Source: Acidimicrobiales bacterium
Lineage (GTDB): Bacteria > Actinomycetota > Acidimicrobiia > Acidimicrobiales > RAAP-2
DNA: 64,000 nt
Direction of reading: 5' to 3'
Assembly: GCA_015478655.1 (NCBI GenBank)
Contig: JADMIJ010000003.1
Location: forward strand, 52,599 to 116,598
Shown: positions 1-8,721 of the stretch, piece after piece
How positions within the stretch are numbered: the stretch's first letter is position 1
How the letters are laid out: every line of letters starts with the position of its first letter
Program-made: the position numbers and the translations under genes
Notes under the pieces: model-generated
Seen by the model: the letters and a program-made list of their open reading frames with translations, nothing else
Databases searched by the model: none
Told to the model about the DNA's origin: nothing

Positions 1-357
1 GCCGGTGTGGCCACCGTCCTCCTGGTGGCGCCGTCGACCCCGGCCCAGCGGGTCCCCGCCGTGTGCCGACGGTCGCGCGGCTTCGTCTACGCCGTCGGCC
101 GCATGGGAGTGACCGGGGAACAGGCCGCCCTGGCCGAGTCGGCTGGCCAGGTGGCCGAGCGGGTCGTAGAGGCCACGGACCTCCCGGTGTGCGTGGGCAT
201 CGGGGTGTCCACCCCTGAGCAGGCCGTGGCGCTGTGCCGGGTGGCCGACGGCGTCGTGGTCGGGTCGGCCCTGGTCCGACGACTGCTCGAGGGGGCCGGG
301 CCGGAGGGAGGGGCGGAGTTCATCGCCTCCTTGCGTCGGGCCCTCGACACCGGCTGA
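1..357 (+). CDS. trpA: Tryptophan synthase alpha chain, C-terminal part (5' end outside window)
   Basis: This is the last 118 codons of the alpha subunit, which cleaves indole-3-glycerol phosphate to indole and glyceraldehyde-3-phosphate and passes indole to TrpB. The TIM-barrel end is recognisable: an LVAPSTPAQR stretch, then GFVYAVGRMGVTG (phosphate-binding loop 6 region), PVCVGIGVSTPEQA, and ADGVVVGSALV, which is the classic final phosphate-binding segment of TrpA. The frame is open from base 1, so the start lies upstream of the window. trpB and trpC would be expected to the left but cannot be seen. Confidence 0.93.
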   Translation, partial: AGVATVLLVAPSTPAQRVPAVCRRSRGFVYAVGRMGVTGEQAALAESAGQVAERVVEATDLPVCVGIGVSTPEQAVALCRVADGVVVGSALVRRLLEGAGPEGGAEFIASLRRALDTG

Positions 358-377
358 GGTTCCGACGGGCCGTCCGC

Positions 378-2147
378 CTACCCTCGATCCGGACGGATCA
401 TCTTGAACACCGCCCGGAGGAACGGCTTGCGCCCCTGGCTCTCCGCCCGCTGCTGCAGCCGCCGCCGGATGAGCTCGCGGCGCTCCTGGAGGTCATGGAA
501 GGTGATCGGATCGGTCTCGTCCGGAAAGCCCATGGCGGCCCGGTACCCGTCGAGGTCGATCGGCGTCTCGGCCAGGTCCATGCCCACCTCGCGTGCGATC
601 TGCTCACCGTGGCGTTCGGTGAAGTAGGTCACCACCTCCAGGATCTCCCCGAGGATGTCGACGTCGGGGGCCATGGTGGCCATGGCGCCGTTGAGGAACA
701 GGATGTCCTTGACGAACAGCATCAGCTCCTTGGGCAGCCGGGCCCCGTAGCCCAGCAGTGCCTTGGTCACGTCGCGCAGCTCGGCCACCATCTGATCGGC
801 GGTGAGGGTGGTGGGGTCGATCGGGGGACGGTCCAGTCCGAGATCACGGATGACAGCGTCGATATCGGAGTCGGCCGGCAGCGCCCCCAGGTCCCGCAGC
901 GCCTCGACCTGCACCGTGATGTTGTTGGTGGTCGCCCCCATCTGCAGCCGGAGGAAGGCCAGGCGCTTGCGCTCGTCGAGCCGCCCGGTGATCCCGAAGT
1001 CGAGCAGGGCCACCGTCCCGTCGGATTGGACCATGAGGTTCCCGCCGTGCAGGTCTCCGTGGAACACCCCGTAGAGCAGGGCCCCCTCGAGGAAGGCGAT
1101 GAGGCTCGAGCGCAGCACCGCGGCAGTGTCGATGCCGGCGGCTCGCATGCCGGCGGCATTGCCCCAGGTGAATCCGTGCAGATGCTCCATGACCAGCACC
1201 CGCTTGGTGACCAGCACCGGATGGGGTCGGGGCACCACGATGGATCGCTGCCCCGTTCCGGCATGGACGGCGGCAATGTCGAGCATGTTCTGCGCCTCGA
1301 GACGGAAGTCCAGCTCCTCGACGATGGTCTCCGCGAACAGTTCGACCAGGGCGGGTGGATTGGTCAGTGCCGCCACCGGAATCCGCCCCACCAGGATCGG
1401 TGCGATCCAGGACATCGCGGCCACATCCAGCCGCACCAGCGAGGCCACGTTGCGCCGCTGGACCTTCACCACCACTCGCTCACCGGTCCGCAGCGTGGCT
1501 GCGTGCACCTGGGCGATGGACGCCGAGGCGATGGGCGTGGGATCGAACGAGACGAACACGTCGGTGAGTGATCGGCCCAGATCCTCCTCGACGGTCCGGC
1601 GAACGGTGGCGAACGGCTCGGGCGGGACATGATCGCGCAGCAGCCGGAACTCCTCCACCAGCTCCTCGGGGAAGATCCCCTCGCCGGAGGACAGGATCTG
1701 GCCCAGCTTGATATAGGTGGGCCCCAGTCGCTCGAAGGCCGGCCGAAGGCGGCGGGACAGGCCGGACCGCGACGTCGGGGTGCCCCGGTCGCGCATGCCC
1801 CATCCGATGAGAGCCCCACCCAGCCGCAGGCCCACCGCCATGACCCTGGCCCCCGGTGGGAGGCGCTGGCGCCTGACCAGCTGCCGGGCCAGGTCGGCCG
1901 CTTCGGCCCGGAGAGCGTCGATGTCGCCGGTGGTCCCGGTAGGGAAGCGCCAGGCCATGTGGGCCGGCTCGACGGTCCACGGCCCGTTGGGGGTGAAGGC
2001 TCCGAAGGCCAGATCGGGACGACCGGGGAGGGCCGCACCCGGCTCGGGGCGGTCATCTCCGACAGGCTCGGGTCGGCTCAGTTGTTCGACCATGGGTACC
2101 AACGGTAGGGGGGAATGGCGCCCGGGCCGTCGGATGTGGGCCGCCAC
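378..2147 (-). CDS. AarF/UbiB (ABC1) family atypical protein kinase-like protein
   Basis: A 589-residue member of the UbiB/ABC1/ADCK atypical kinase family. The family hallmarks are present: the KxGQ motif (KLGQ, 147-150), an alanine/serine-rich loop SASIAQVH before the ATP-binding lysine (VVVKVQ, K228), the catalytic-loop HGDLHGGN (363-370), and the metal-binding DFG aspartate (D383). Family members support quinone or isoprenoid-lipid metabolism, usually at the membrane; the substrate here is unknown. The gene follows fabF by 12 bases in the same direction, so it probably ends the fatty-acid operon transcript. An alternative start is Met19 (base 2093), because the first 18 residues look non-conserved. 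Confidence 0.88.
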   Translation of the reverse strand: MAAHIRRPGRHSPLPLVPMVEQLSRPEPVGDDRPEPGAALPGRPDLAFGAFTPNGPWTVEPAHMAWRFPTGTTGDIDALRAEAADLARQLVRRQRLPPGARVMAVGLRLGGALIGWGMRDRGTPTSRSGLSRRLRPAFERLGPTYIKLGQILSSGEGIFPEELVEEFRLLRDHVPPEPFATVRRTVEEDLGRSLTDVFVSFDPTPIASASIAQVHAATLRTGERVVVKVQRRNVASLVRLDVAAMSWIAPILVGRIPVAALTNPPALVELFAETIVEELDFRLEAQNMLDIAAVHAGTGQRSIVVPRPHPVLVTKRVLVMEHLHGFTWGNAAGMRAAGIDTAAVLRSSLIAFLEGALLYGVFHGDLHGGNLMVQSDGTVALLDFGITGRLDERKRLAFLRLQMGATTNNITVQVEALRDLGALPADSDIDAVIRDLGLDRPPIDPTTLTADQMVAELRDVTKALLGYGARLPKELMLFVKDILFLNGAMATMAPDVDILGEILEVVTYFTERHGEQIAREVGMDLAETPIDLDGYRAAMGFPDETDPITFHDLQERRELIRRRLQQRAESQGRKPFLRAVFKMIRPDRG

Positions 2148-2159
2148 GGCCGGGCGGCC

Positions 2160-3356
2160 TCAGGCCGGGGCGATCACCAGGCACCCGTTGTGCCCACCGA
2201 ACCCGAAGGAGTTGGACAGCACCGGGCTGGGATCCCACGGGCGAGCGGCGCCGGCCACGATGTCGAGGTGGATGTCCGGGTCCGGCTGCTCGTAGCCGGA
2301 GGTGGGCGGGATCAGCCGGTGCTGGATGCTGAGCACCACGGCCACGGCTTCGATCGCCCCACACGCGCCCAGGCCGTGGCCCGTGACTCCTTTTGTGGAG
2401 GTGACCGGAGGGGAGGCGGCGCCGAACACCTTGGCGATGGCGTCGGATTCGGCCCGGTCGTTGAGGGGCGTTGAGGTCCCGTGGGCGTTGATATGGCCGA
2501 TCTGGTCGGCGCTGACGCCGGCGTCATCCATGGCCAACGTCATGCACGCAGCCGCCCCCGACCCTCCCGGGATCGGTGCCGTGATGTGGTGGGCGTCGGC
2601 GGTGCTCGCCGACCCGGCCAGCTCCCCGTAGATGTGCGCCCCCCGGGCTTCGGCGTGCTCCCACGCCTCCAGCACCAGGGCCCCGGCGCCCTCGGTGATG
2701 ACGAAGCCGTCGCGCCGGATGTCGAAGGGCCGCGAGTTCCCCGAGGTGGAGAGGGCGGTCATGTTGGCGAACGCCGCCATCCCGACGCCGGTCATTCCCG
2801 CCTCGGCGGCACCGCCGATGGCCACGTCGAGGCGACCGGATGCCACCAGGCGCGCCGCGTGCCCGATGCTGTGGGCACCGGCGGCGCAGGCCGTGGTGAC
2901 CGTCTCGGAGGGCCCGTGCCAGCCCATGCGGATGGACACGGCCGCCGCCCCGGCGTTGGACATCATCATGGGCACCAGTCGGGGCGAGACCCGGCGAGGG
3001 CCCTTGTGGTCGAAGACGATGATCTGGTCCTCCAGGGTCTGCAGGCCTCCGACACCGGTTCCCATCACGACGCCCGAGCGTCCCGGATCGGCGTTCACCT
3101 CGCCTGCATCGTCGAGGGCCATGGTCGCCGTGGCGACGCTGAACTGGGCAAACCGGTCGTGCTGGCGGGCATCCTTGGGAGTGAACCAGCCCTCGGGATC
3201 GAAGTCCGGCACGCGGCGCTCACCGACCGGCGGCGGACCGTTGAGGCCCGTCCACAGCGCCTCGGTTCCGACGCCGCAGCACGAGACGACCCCCAGGCCG
3301 GTGATGGCCACCCGTCGACCGGCGACCGGGCCCTCCGGGCCGATGCCCAGCTGCAT
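2160..3356 (-). CDS. fabF: 3-oxoacyl-[acyl-carrier-protein] synthase II
   Basis: A 398-residue condensing enzyme that extends acyl-ACP with malonyl-ACP in type II fatty-acid synthesis. The thiolase-fold catalytic set is intact: Cys157 in TVTTACAAGAHSIG, His292 in HINAHGTSTPLND, Lys322 in STKGVTGHG and His327. The start codon ATG overlaps the acpP stop by one base (TGATG), so the two are translationally coupled. Order fabD-fabG-acpP-fabF puts the carrier protein directly before its elongating synthase. FabF and FabB are not separable by eye; FabF is the usual assignment in actinobacteria. Confidence 0.95.
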   Translation of the reverse strand: MQLGIGPEGPVAGRRVAITGLGVVSCCGVGTEALWTGLNGPPPVGERRVPDFDPEGWFTPKDARQHDRFAQFSVATATMALDDAGEVNADPGRSGVVMGTGVGGLQTLEDQIIVFDHKGPRRVSPRLVPMMMSNAGAAAVSIRMGWHGPSETVTTACAAGAHSIGHAARLVASGRLDVAIGGAAEAGMTGVGMAAFANMTALSTSGNSRPFDIRRDGFVITEGAGALVLEAWEHAEARGAHIYGELAGSASTADAHHITAPIPGGSGAAACMTLAMDDAGVSADQIGHINAHGTSTPLNDRAESDAIAKVFGAASPPVTSTKGVTGHGLGACGAIEAVAVVLSIQHRLIPPTSGYEQPDPDIHLDIVAGAARPWDPSPVLSNSFGFGGHNGCLVIAPA

Positions 3357-3595
3357 CAGAGCTTGGCGCTGATCAGATCGAACGCCTGGCCGATGGTCTC
3401 GATGCCCTCGAGCTCGGTCTCCTCGACCGAGACGTCGAACGTCTCCTCCAGCGCCATCACCAATTCGACCAGGTCGAGACTGTCGGCATCGAGGTCCTCG
3501 GTGAACCGCGCCTCCTTGGTCACCTTGTCTGCAGGCACCTGGAGGACTTCAACCGCGCACTCCTTGAACTTCTCGAATGCCTCGTCGTTGCTCAC
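3356..3595 (-). CDS. acpP: Acyl carrier protein
   Basis: A 79-residue acidic helical carrier. The 4'-phosphopantetheine attachment serine lies in the DADSLDLVELVMALEE motif. It starts with GTG at 3595, preceded by a strong ribosome site AAAAGGAG seven bases upstream. It shuttles growing acyl chains between FabD, FabG and FabF, all encoded alongside. A 95-base gap separates it from fabG. Confidence 0.97.
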   Translation of the reverse strand: MSNDEAFEKFKECAVEVLQVPADKVTKEARFTEDLDADSLDLVELVMALEETFDVSVEETELEGIETIGQAFDLISAKL

Positions 3596-3690
3596 GCACT
3601 TGCTCCTTTTGTCATGGGTTTGTCATCGGTCTTGGTCGTGGCTGGGTCCTGGTGCCCGTGGCTCCTCGGACACTTCGGGCCCTCCCGGCC

Positions 3691-4464
3691 CTAGAGGCCC
3701 ATGGACAGCCCACCGTCCACCGGCAGGACCGCGCCCGTGATGTAGGCCGCCCCGGCCGAGGCCAGAAAACCCACGGCCTCGGCTACCTCGTCGGGTCGGG
3801 CCACCCGACCCAGGGGAACCTGGGCTGCGAACTCGCTCAAGCGTTCCTCTCCGAGAGCCGCGAGCATATTCGTTTCGACCAGCCCAGGGGCAATTACGTT
3901 GACCGTGATCGACCGGCTGGCCACTTCGCGGGCCATCGAACGGGCCATGCCCACCAGGCCGGCCTTGGATGCCGCGTAGTTGGCCTGGCCCGCCGAACCG
4001 ATGAAGGCCCCGACCGACGAGACCATGATCACCCGTCCCCGGTGGAGGCGGATCATCTTGGCCAGGGCCCGTTTGGTCACCCGGAACACCCCGGTCAGAT
4101 TGGTGGCGATCACTTCGGACCAGGCCTCCTCGCTCATCCGCAGCACCAGGGTGTCGTGGGTGATCCCGGCATTGGCCACCAGGATCTCGACGGGGCCCCA
4201 AGTCTCCTCGATGGCGGCGAAGGCCGCGTTGACCTGGTCCGGGTCGGTGACGTCGCAGGCCAAGGACAACAGCCGATCGGGATGCGGGTCCTGGTCGCCC
4301 TCGACCGGTCCGGACCTCGAGGTGACGGCCACCCGGTCCCCCTGGGCCAGGAACCACTGGGCGCAGGCCAGCCCGATGCCCCGCGAGCCCCCGGTGACCA
4401 GGACGACCCTGCCCTCGGTGGCAGCCTCGGCCCCGGCACCCCCCTCAGGGGCGGCGTCGGTCAC
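3691..4464 (-). CDS. fabG: 3-oxoacyl-[acyl-carrier-protein] reductase
   Basis: A 257-residue short-chain dehydrogenase for the NADPH-dependent ketoreduction step of fatty-acid elongation. The cofactor loop GGSRGIG is near residue 20, NAG (VANAGIT) follows, and the Ser-Tyr-Lys triad is in VSSVGAFIGS and YAASKAG. The C-terminal IAPGLVETNM and GAVLPVDGG segments are typical of FabG. The GTG start overlaps the fabD stop (GTGA), showing coupling. Operon position between fabD and acpP supports FabG over a generic dehydrogenase. Confidence 0.93.
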   Translation of the reverse strand: MTDAAPEGGAGAEAATEGRVVLVTGGSRGIGLACAQWFLAQGDRVAVTSRSGPVEGDQDPHPDRLLSLACDVTDPDQVNAAFAAIEETWGPVEILVANAGITHDTLVLRMSEEAWSEVIATNLTGVFRVTKRALAKMIRLHRGRVIMVSSVGAFIGSAGQANYAASKAGLVGMARSMAREVASRSITVNVIAPGLVETNMLAALGEERLSEFAAQVPLGRVARPDEVAEAVGFLASAGAAYITGAVLPVDGGLSMGL

Positions 4465-5717
4465 CCGGCACTTCCGGGGCTTCGTATCCAGGCGACGGGC
4501 TGACCCTCGACCACTCGCTCACCGCGCACGGCCAACCAGCGCACCAGGATGCCGTGGAACGGGGTCCGTACGTCGGTGAGGCCGACCGTGCCCACCCGGT
4601 CGCCGACCGCCAGGATGGACCCGGGAGCCGCCCCCTGGCCGCTGCCCGGAGCCGCCGTGGCCTCCGCCAGTGCCGTGCTCTCCAGGGCGGCCAGCCCCAC
4701 ATCCGGCTCGAACACCCCCGGGGCAGGGCTGACGATGACCCGTTCGGAGGTGTAGAGGTGCTCGCCCTGGTGGGCCTCGGCCGTGGCCGTCCACTCGTCG
4801 GTGCCCGCCACCATGTCCATGAGCTTGTCGAGATCGTCGGGGACAGCAACCGCCACCCCCCGCACGTCCGGGACGGTTCGACGGACCAGACCGGTGAGCA
4901 CTCCCCCCGGTCCGAGCTCGGCCAGCACCGTTGCCCCCCGTCCGCTGAGGGTCTCCAGCAACTGGCGCCACCGGACCGGACTGCAGAGCTGAGACGAGAG
5001 CAGTCCCGGCCATTCGCCGGCATCGGCGTGGATGCGGGCATCCACATTGGCCACCACGGGAACCTCGGGTGCGTGGAACTCGACGGCGTCGAGGGTCTGG
5101 CGAAGCCGGGTTCGCGCCGGAAGCATCAGTTGGGTGTGGAAGGCGCCGGACACCGGGATGGGGAGCACCTTGCGGGCGCCGAGCTCCTTGGCCCGCTCGG
5201 TGGCGACAGCGATCCCCTCGACGGTGCCGGCGATGACCACCTGTCCCGGTGCGTTGTAGTTGGCCACCCAGACCTCTGCCTCGGCCCTCTGGCAAGCGGC
5301 CTCGGCGTCGTCGTCGGAGATGCCGATCAAGGCGGCCATGGTGCCCGGGCGTTGGTCGGCCGCAGCCTGCATGGCGTCGCCCCGCTCGATGACCAACCGG
5401 GTCCCGTCGCTGAGGGACAGGGCTCCCGACGCCACCAAGGCGGTGTACTCACCCAAGCTATGGCCGGCACACGCCCCCGGGAAGAGGCCGACTCGCTCGA
5501 CGGCGTCCAGCACGATCAGGCTCATCACGAAGGTGGCCAACTGGGCGTTGGCAGTGAGGGTCAACTCCTCCATGGGCGCATCGAGCAGCAGCGCGGTCAG
5601 GTCGCGCCCGGCGATGTCCGAGGCTTCGGCCACCACCTCCCACGAAGGATGCTCGACCCAGGCATGGCCCATCCCAGATCGTTGCGATCCCTGTCCCGGG
5701 AAGGTAAAAGCCAGCAC
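4461..5717 (-). CDS. fabD: Malonyl-CoA:ACP transacylase with C-terminal lipoyl/biotinyl-like domain
   Basis: Residues 1-310 are a standard FabD that loads malonyl groups onto ACP: FTFPGQGSQ at 4-12, nucleophile Ser87 in GHSLGEY, and His194 in GAFHTQLM. The rest (about 320-418) is not part of ordinary FabD. It resembles a barrel-sandwich hybrid domain: VIVSPAPGVFEP, then ILAVGDRVGTVGL, VRTPFHGILVRWL and VVEGQPVAWI. The usual MK biotin/lipoate acceptor is absent. The start chosen is GTG at 5717, seven bases after AGGAG (5725-5729 on the plus strand); the upstream in-frame ATG at 5780 lacks a site and would add 21 unlikely residues. First gene of the FASII operon. Confidence 0.93.
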   Translation of the reverse strand: MLAFTFPGQGSQRSGMGHAWVEHPSWEVVAEASDIAGRDLTALLLDAPMEELTLTANAQLATFVMSLIVLDAVERVGLFPGACAGHSLGEYTALVASGALSLSDGTRLVIERGDAMQAAADQRPGTMAALIGISDDDAEAACQRAEAEVWVANYNAPGQVVIAGTVEGIAVATERAKELGARKVLPIPVSGAFHTQLMLPARTRLRQTLDAVEFHAPEVPVVANVDARIHADAGEWPGLLSSQLCSPVRWRQLLETLSGRGATVLAELGPGGVLTGLVRRTVPDVRGVAVAVPDDLDKLMDMVAGTDEWTATAEAHQGEHLYTSERVIVSPAPGVFEPDVGLAALESTALAEATAAPGSGQGAAPGSILAVGDRVGTVGLTDVRTPFHGILVRWLAVRGERVVEGQPVAWIRSPGSAG

Positions 5718-5731
5718 CCACCGACTCCTCT

Positions 5732-5752
5732 CGAATGCATTCGGACGAATGC
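5732..5752. promoter_or_regulatory. Overlapping palindromes upstream of fabD (candidate FASII operator)
   Basis: CGAATGCATTCG (5732-5743) is a perfect 12-bp palindrome. It overlaps a second inverted repeat, GCATTCG (5737-5743) and CGAATGC (5746-5752), separated by two bases. The core CGAATGC thus appears three times within 21 bp, just upstream of the fabD ribosome site. A TTGTCC-like -35 lies further upstream on the minus strand. The placement suits a repressor or activator site for the fatty-acid operon. The binding protein is unknown. Confidence 0.5.
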
Positions 5753-6116
5753 GACCGCGATGGCCGGACAAGTGTGACACGGACCCGGTGCACCGGGGTG
5801 ATTACCGGCCGGTCACCCGGGGCCCGCACACGGCAGGCGTGCGCCTATGGGGCCACGTCGGTGGCGCGGTATTCCTCGCCGACGGGGCCGGGACTACAGT
5901 TGCAGCGCCAGGAAGGCTGGGCAGGCAGGTAGATGCCGAGGTGCGCTTGCAGGGTTGAGACTGCCGGTGATGGGATGGAGAATTCCGCCTTGCGCTTCAA
6001 CCGGAGCGATGGCGGCTGTCGACACGTTGGCCGGGCCGACGGGTCCCGTCCACACGGCAGGTTCGACTGACGGGCGGCGCCCGTTGCCGGTCAGTCCCGG
6101 TAGGGGAGGTTGGTTC
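5753..6116. other. Divergent intergenic region between fabD and the acyltransferase
   Basis: No convincing gene. An open frame runs into the acyltransferase from 5847, but its first 90 residues look like untranslated leader (Arg/Gly-rich, no conservation pattern). The stretch should hold the promoters of both divergent transcripts. Confidence 0.5.
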
Positions 6117-8051
6117 GTGGCGGCAGGGCAGGGGCTCCGGATTCGCTACGTCGCCGAGCTCGACGGATTGCGCGGCGCAGCGGTAGCAGCCGTGCTCCTC
6201 TTCCACGGCGGACACCTGCGAGGCGGCTATCTCGGCGTCGACCTGTTCTTCGTACTTTCCGGCTACCTGATCACCTCGCTGCTGCTCGCCGAGTCCGGGA
6301 CCAGGGGCCGGATCGCCCTGGGGGCGTTCTGGTCGCGACGGGCGCGCCGGCTCCTGCCGGCTTTGGGGCTCCTGCTCATCGGTGTCGCCCTCTACGCCAA
6401 ATTTGTGGCGCAACCGGCCGATCTGCGCCAGATCCGGCTGGACGGCCTGGCCACCATCGGTTACGCGGCCAACTGGCGCTACGTACTCGAACACTTCTCG
6501 TATTGGTCGCTGTTCACCTCTCCGTCTCCCCTCCAGCACACGTGGAGCCTGGCCATCGAAGAACAGTTCTACATCGTGTGGCCGCTGGTCATGGTGTCCC
6601 TGCTGTGGTTCGGTTCTCGCCGTTCTGAGCCCAAGCCCCTGGCGCAGCGAGTGCTGGTTCTCTCGCTTGCACTTGCTGTCGTCTCGTTGGTGTTGGCCAT
6701 CGCCCTCTATCGCATCGACGGCTCCAACCGCGTCTATTACGGCACCGACACGCGCGCCGCCGCCATCCTCCTCGGCGCCGCCCTGGCCGCCACCATGTCG
6801 CTGCAAGGACCAGCCCGCACTCGTGGCGGCCGAACAGCCGTCGAGGTCGCGGGTGTGGCCGGTGTCCTGATCCTGGCGTGGGCGTGGCTGCGGCTCGACG
6901 GAACCTCGCCTGTGCTGTACGAGGGTGGCCTGTTCGCCTGCTCGTTGGCCGCGGTCGCCGTGATCGCGTCGGCCACCCATCCGACCCGGGGACCGCTGGC
7001 GATGGCGCTCAAGGCCCGGCCGCTGGTGCTCCTCGGACTCATCAGCTACGGCGTCTACCTGTTTCACTGGCCGATCTTCCTCTGGATGAGCAACGTCACC
7101 GGTTTGCACGGCTGGGCGCTGTTCGGCGTCCAGGTCTCCGTGACGCTGGCCGTCTCGATCATTTCCTTCCTTGCCATCGAACGGCCGATCAGGCACGGCG
7201 CCTTTCATGCACCGAGCCTTCGCCTGCTCGTTCCGGTGGCGGCGGCCATCCTGGTCGTGTCGCTCGTGGGGGCCACGGCCGGATACAGGGCAGCGTCAGC
7301 CACAGCGCCCGGGAACGACTCGCTCGCCGCGGTAGTGCGGACGGCCCAGAGCCAGCCAGGTCAGACCCGCCTTCTGGTCGTTGGCAACTCGGTGCCCTAC
7401 TTTCTGGCCCGCGAGGGATTCGACCAACTCACCACGCGGCCATCACTCCTCGTTGTCAACGGTGCCCTCCCGGATTGCTCGTTTCCGTCCGGCACCACGG
7501 GCTATCGCGTCAACGGCGGTAGCGTCGTTCCGGTAGTGGCCGAGTGTGCGGCCAACTGGGCCGCCGACGTCAACGCCTTCCGACCCGATGTCGTCCTGTT
7601 CACCATCGGCGACATCCTGGGGGAGATCCATCGCGGCGGCCAATGGCTGCGACCGTGCACGCCGGTCTTCGACGATTGGTTCGCCACCTCCCTCCACCAA
7701 GCAGCAGACGTCTTCACTCGGTACGGCGCCCATCTGGTCGTGGCCACGAGCGCCTACTCGGACTATCCGTTTGCTCCCACCAACCTGTGGCCGCAGACGG
7801 ACTGCCTCAACAGGATCGAGCGCACCGCGGCGGCGTGGCCCAACACGTCTGTCGTCGACCTCGGCCACTATGTCTGTCCTTCCATCACCTACTGTCGACA
7901 GACGATCGCCGGCGTGCCCCTCCGGCCCGATGGCCTCCACTACCGTGGTCGTTCAGCTGAGGCCGTCGCCGCCTGGCTCCTGCCCAGACTCGGTCTGCGT
8001 TCGGCCGATGGCCAGCCGGTGACCATCGTGTCGTGGCGCCCGGTCGGATAG
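6117..8051 (+). CDS. OafA/YrhL-type membrane acyltransferase with C-terminal SGNH domain
   Basis: About 644 residues. The N-terminal acyltransferase-3 domain (about 8-375) has YVAELDGLRG, the catalytic His30 in LLFHGG, GYLGVDLFFVLSGYLI and roughly ten membrane helices. The C-terminal part is an extracytoplasmic SGNH-like hydrolase domain: block I is degenerate (VVGNS near 425 instead of GDS), while the terminal DGLHY (D605, H608) is intact. Such proteins O-acylate surface polysaccharides or peptidoglycan. GTG at 6117 is chosen because GGGGAGG lies seven bases upstream; ATG codons at 5970 and 6009 have no such site. It diverges from fabD. Confidence 0.88.
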   Translation: MAAGQGLRIRYVAELDGLRGAAVAAVLLFHGGHLRGGYLGVDLFFVLSGYLITSLLLAESGTRGRIALGAFWSRRARRLLPALGLLLIGVALYAKFVAQPADLRQIRLDGLATIGYAANWRYVLEHFSYWSLFTSPSPLQHTWSLAIEEQFYIVWPLVMVSLLWFGSRRSEPKPLAQRVLVLSLALAVVSLVLAIALYRIDGSNRVYYGTDTRAAAILLGAALAATMSLQGPARTRGGRTAVEVAGVAGVLILAWAWLRLDGTSPVLYEGGLFACSLAAVAVIASATHPTRGPLAMALKARPLVLLGLISYGVYLFHWPIFLWMSNVTGLHGWALFGVQVSVTLAVSIISFLAIERPIRHGAFHAPSLRLLVPVAAAILVVSLVGATAGYRAASATAPGNDSLAAVVRTAQSQPGQTRLLVVGNSVPYFLAREGFDQLTTRPSLLVVNGALPDCSFPSGTTGYRVNGGSVVPVVAECAANWAADVNAFRPDVVLFTIGDILGEIHRGGQWLRPCTPVFDDWFATSLHQAADVFTRYGAHLVVATSAYSDYPFAPTNLWPQTDCLNRIERTAAAWPNTSVVDLGHYVCPSITYCRQTIAGVPLRPDGLHYRGRSAEAVAAWLLPRLGLRSADGQPVTIVSWRPVG

Positions 8052-8178
8052 CGCACGCCTGCGGTTGCTCGTCACTGTGGATTCGCCAGGGAACGTTCTC
8101 GCGTGGGGTCCCTGGATTCGAAGACAGAGTCCGCCGCCGAGGTGCCCCGGGATTCCGACGACCGTTCGTCTCTTCGCC

Positions 8179-8457
8179 TCATTGCCTCGCAGCCATGGAT
8201 CGCGGTGCTGGTCGGGACGTTCGTGGTCTCACGAATTCGCTTCTACGGTCAGGCTGCCTGCTCACCCGCTTCCGTCCCAGCAGCAGATAGGCGACGGAGT
8301 TCCCCGAGTTCAGCGCAGATGCGATTCGCCACATTCGCTTCGAGCCTCTGACCTGATCATCTGGGCGTCTCCGCAAGTCACGCCACACGAAGGAGGCGAT
8401 GAGAGTGTGGGCGGTCAAGATTGCTGCCCACTGTGCCGGGGTGAGCTTCCGCTTCAT
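8179..8457 (-). CDS. Small membrane protein, PLDc_N-like
   Basis: A 92-residue protein not recognised by function. One hydrophobic helix (about 10-25) is followed by a WRDLRRRPDDQVRGSKRMW segment and then a second hydrophobic stretch ending in VAYLLLGRKR. That pattern (helix, DLRRRP, W/R, YLLLGR) is common in small actinobacterial membrane proteins related to the phospholipase D N-terminal segment. The last 25 residues are arginine-rich. The ribosome site is weak (AGAGGTGG, twelve bases away). It stands alone between the acyltransferase and the IS remnant. Confidence 0.6.
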   Translation of the reverse strand: MKRKLTPAQWAAILTAHTLIASFVWRDLRRRPDDQVRGSKRMWRIASALNSGNSVAYLLLGRKRVSRQPDRRSEFVRPRTSRPAPRSMAARQ

Positions 8458-8721
8458 GGTCTGAGTCTGCCACCTCTGGCGTCGCTAGAGCCGGTGGCCT
8501 GGTTCGTGTCGTCCGATGTGGAGATCGGAACTCCAGCAGAGGGTTGCCTGCTTCGCGTTCAAGCTATCCATCGTTGGTGTCCCAGCCACCCCCATCAAAA
8601 CGCGCTGTGAGCAACTTGTGACCACGAACATCACGTCATTGGCTTTCGTTCACACCCTGTAGCCGCTTGACCTGCGATGTCGTCGCTCAGAGTGCGTGCC
8701 CGGGGCGGTGTGCGAATTCAG
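8458..8721. other. Intergenic, no gene seen
   Basis: Short open frames here have no recognisable product. Composition is less G/C-biased at third positions than in the neighbouring genes. It may be flank displaced by the adjacent insertion element. Confidence 0.4.

Noticed and set aside
234..1571. A 445-codon plus-strand frame over the AarF/UbiB-like gene
   Set aside because: The opposite strand holds all kinase-family motifs; this frame has none.
8033..8610. Plus-strand frames after the acyltransferase
   Set aside because: No recognisable product; the minus-strand frame at 8179-8457 has the protein-like hydrophobic pattern instead.
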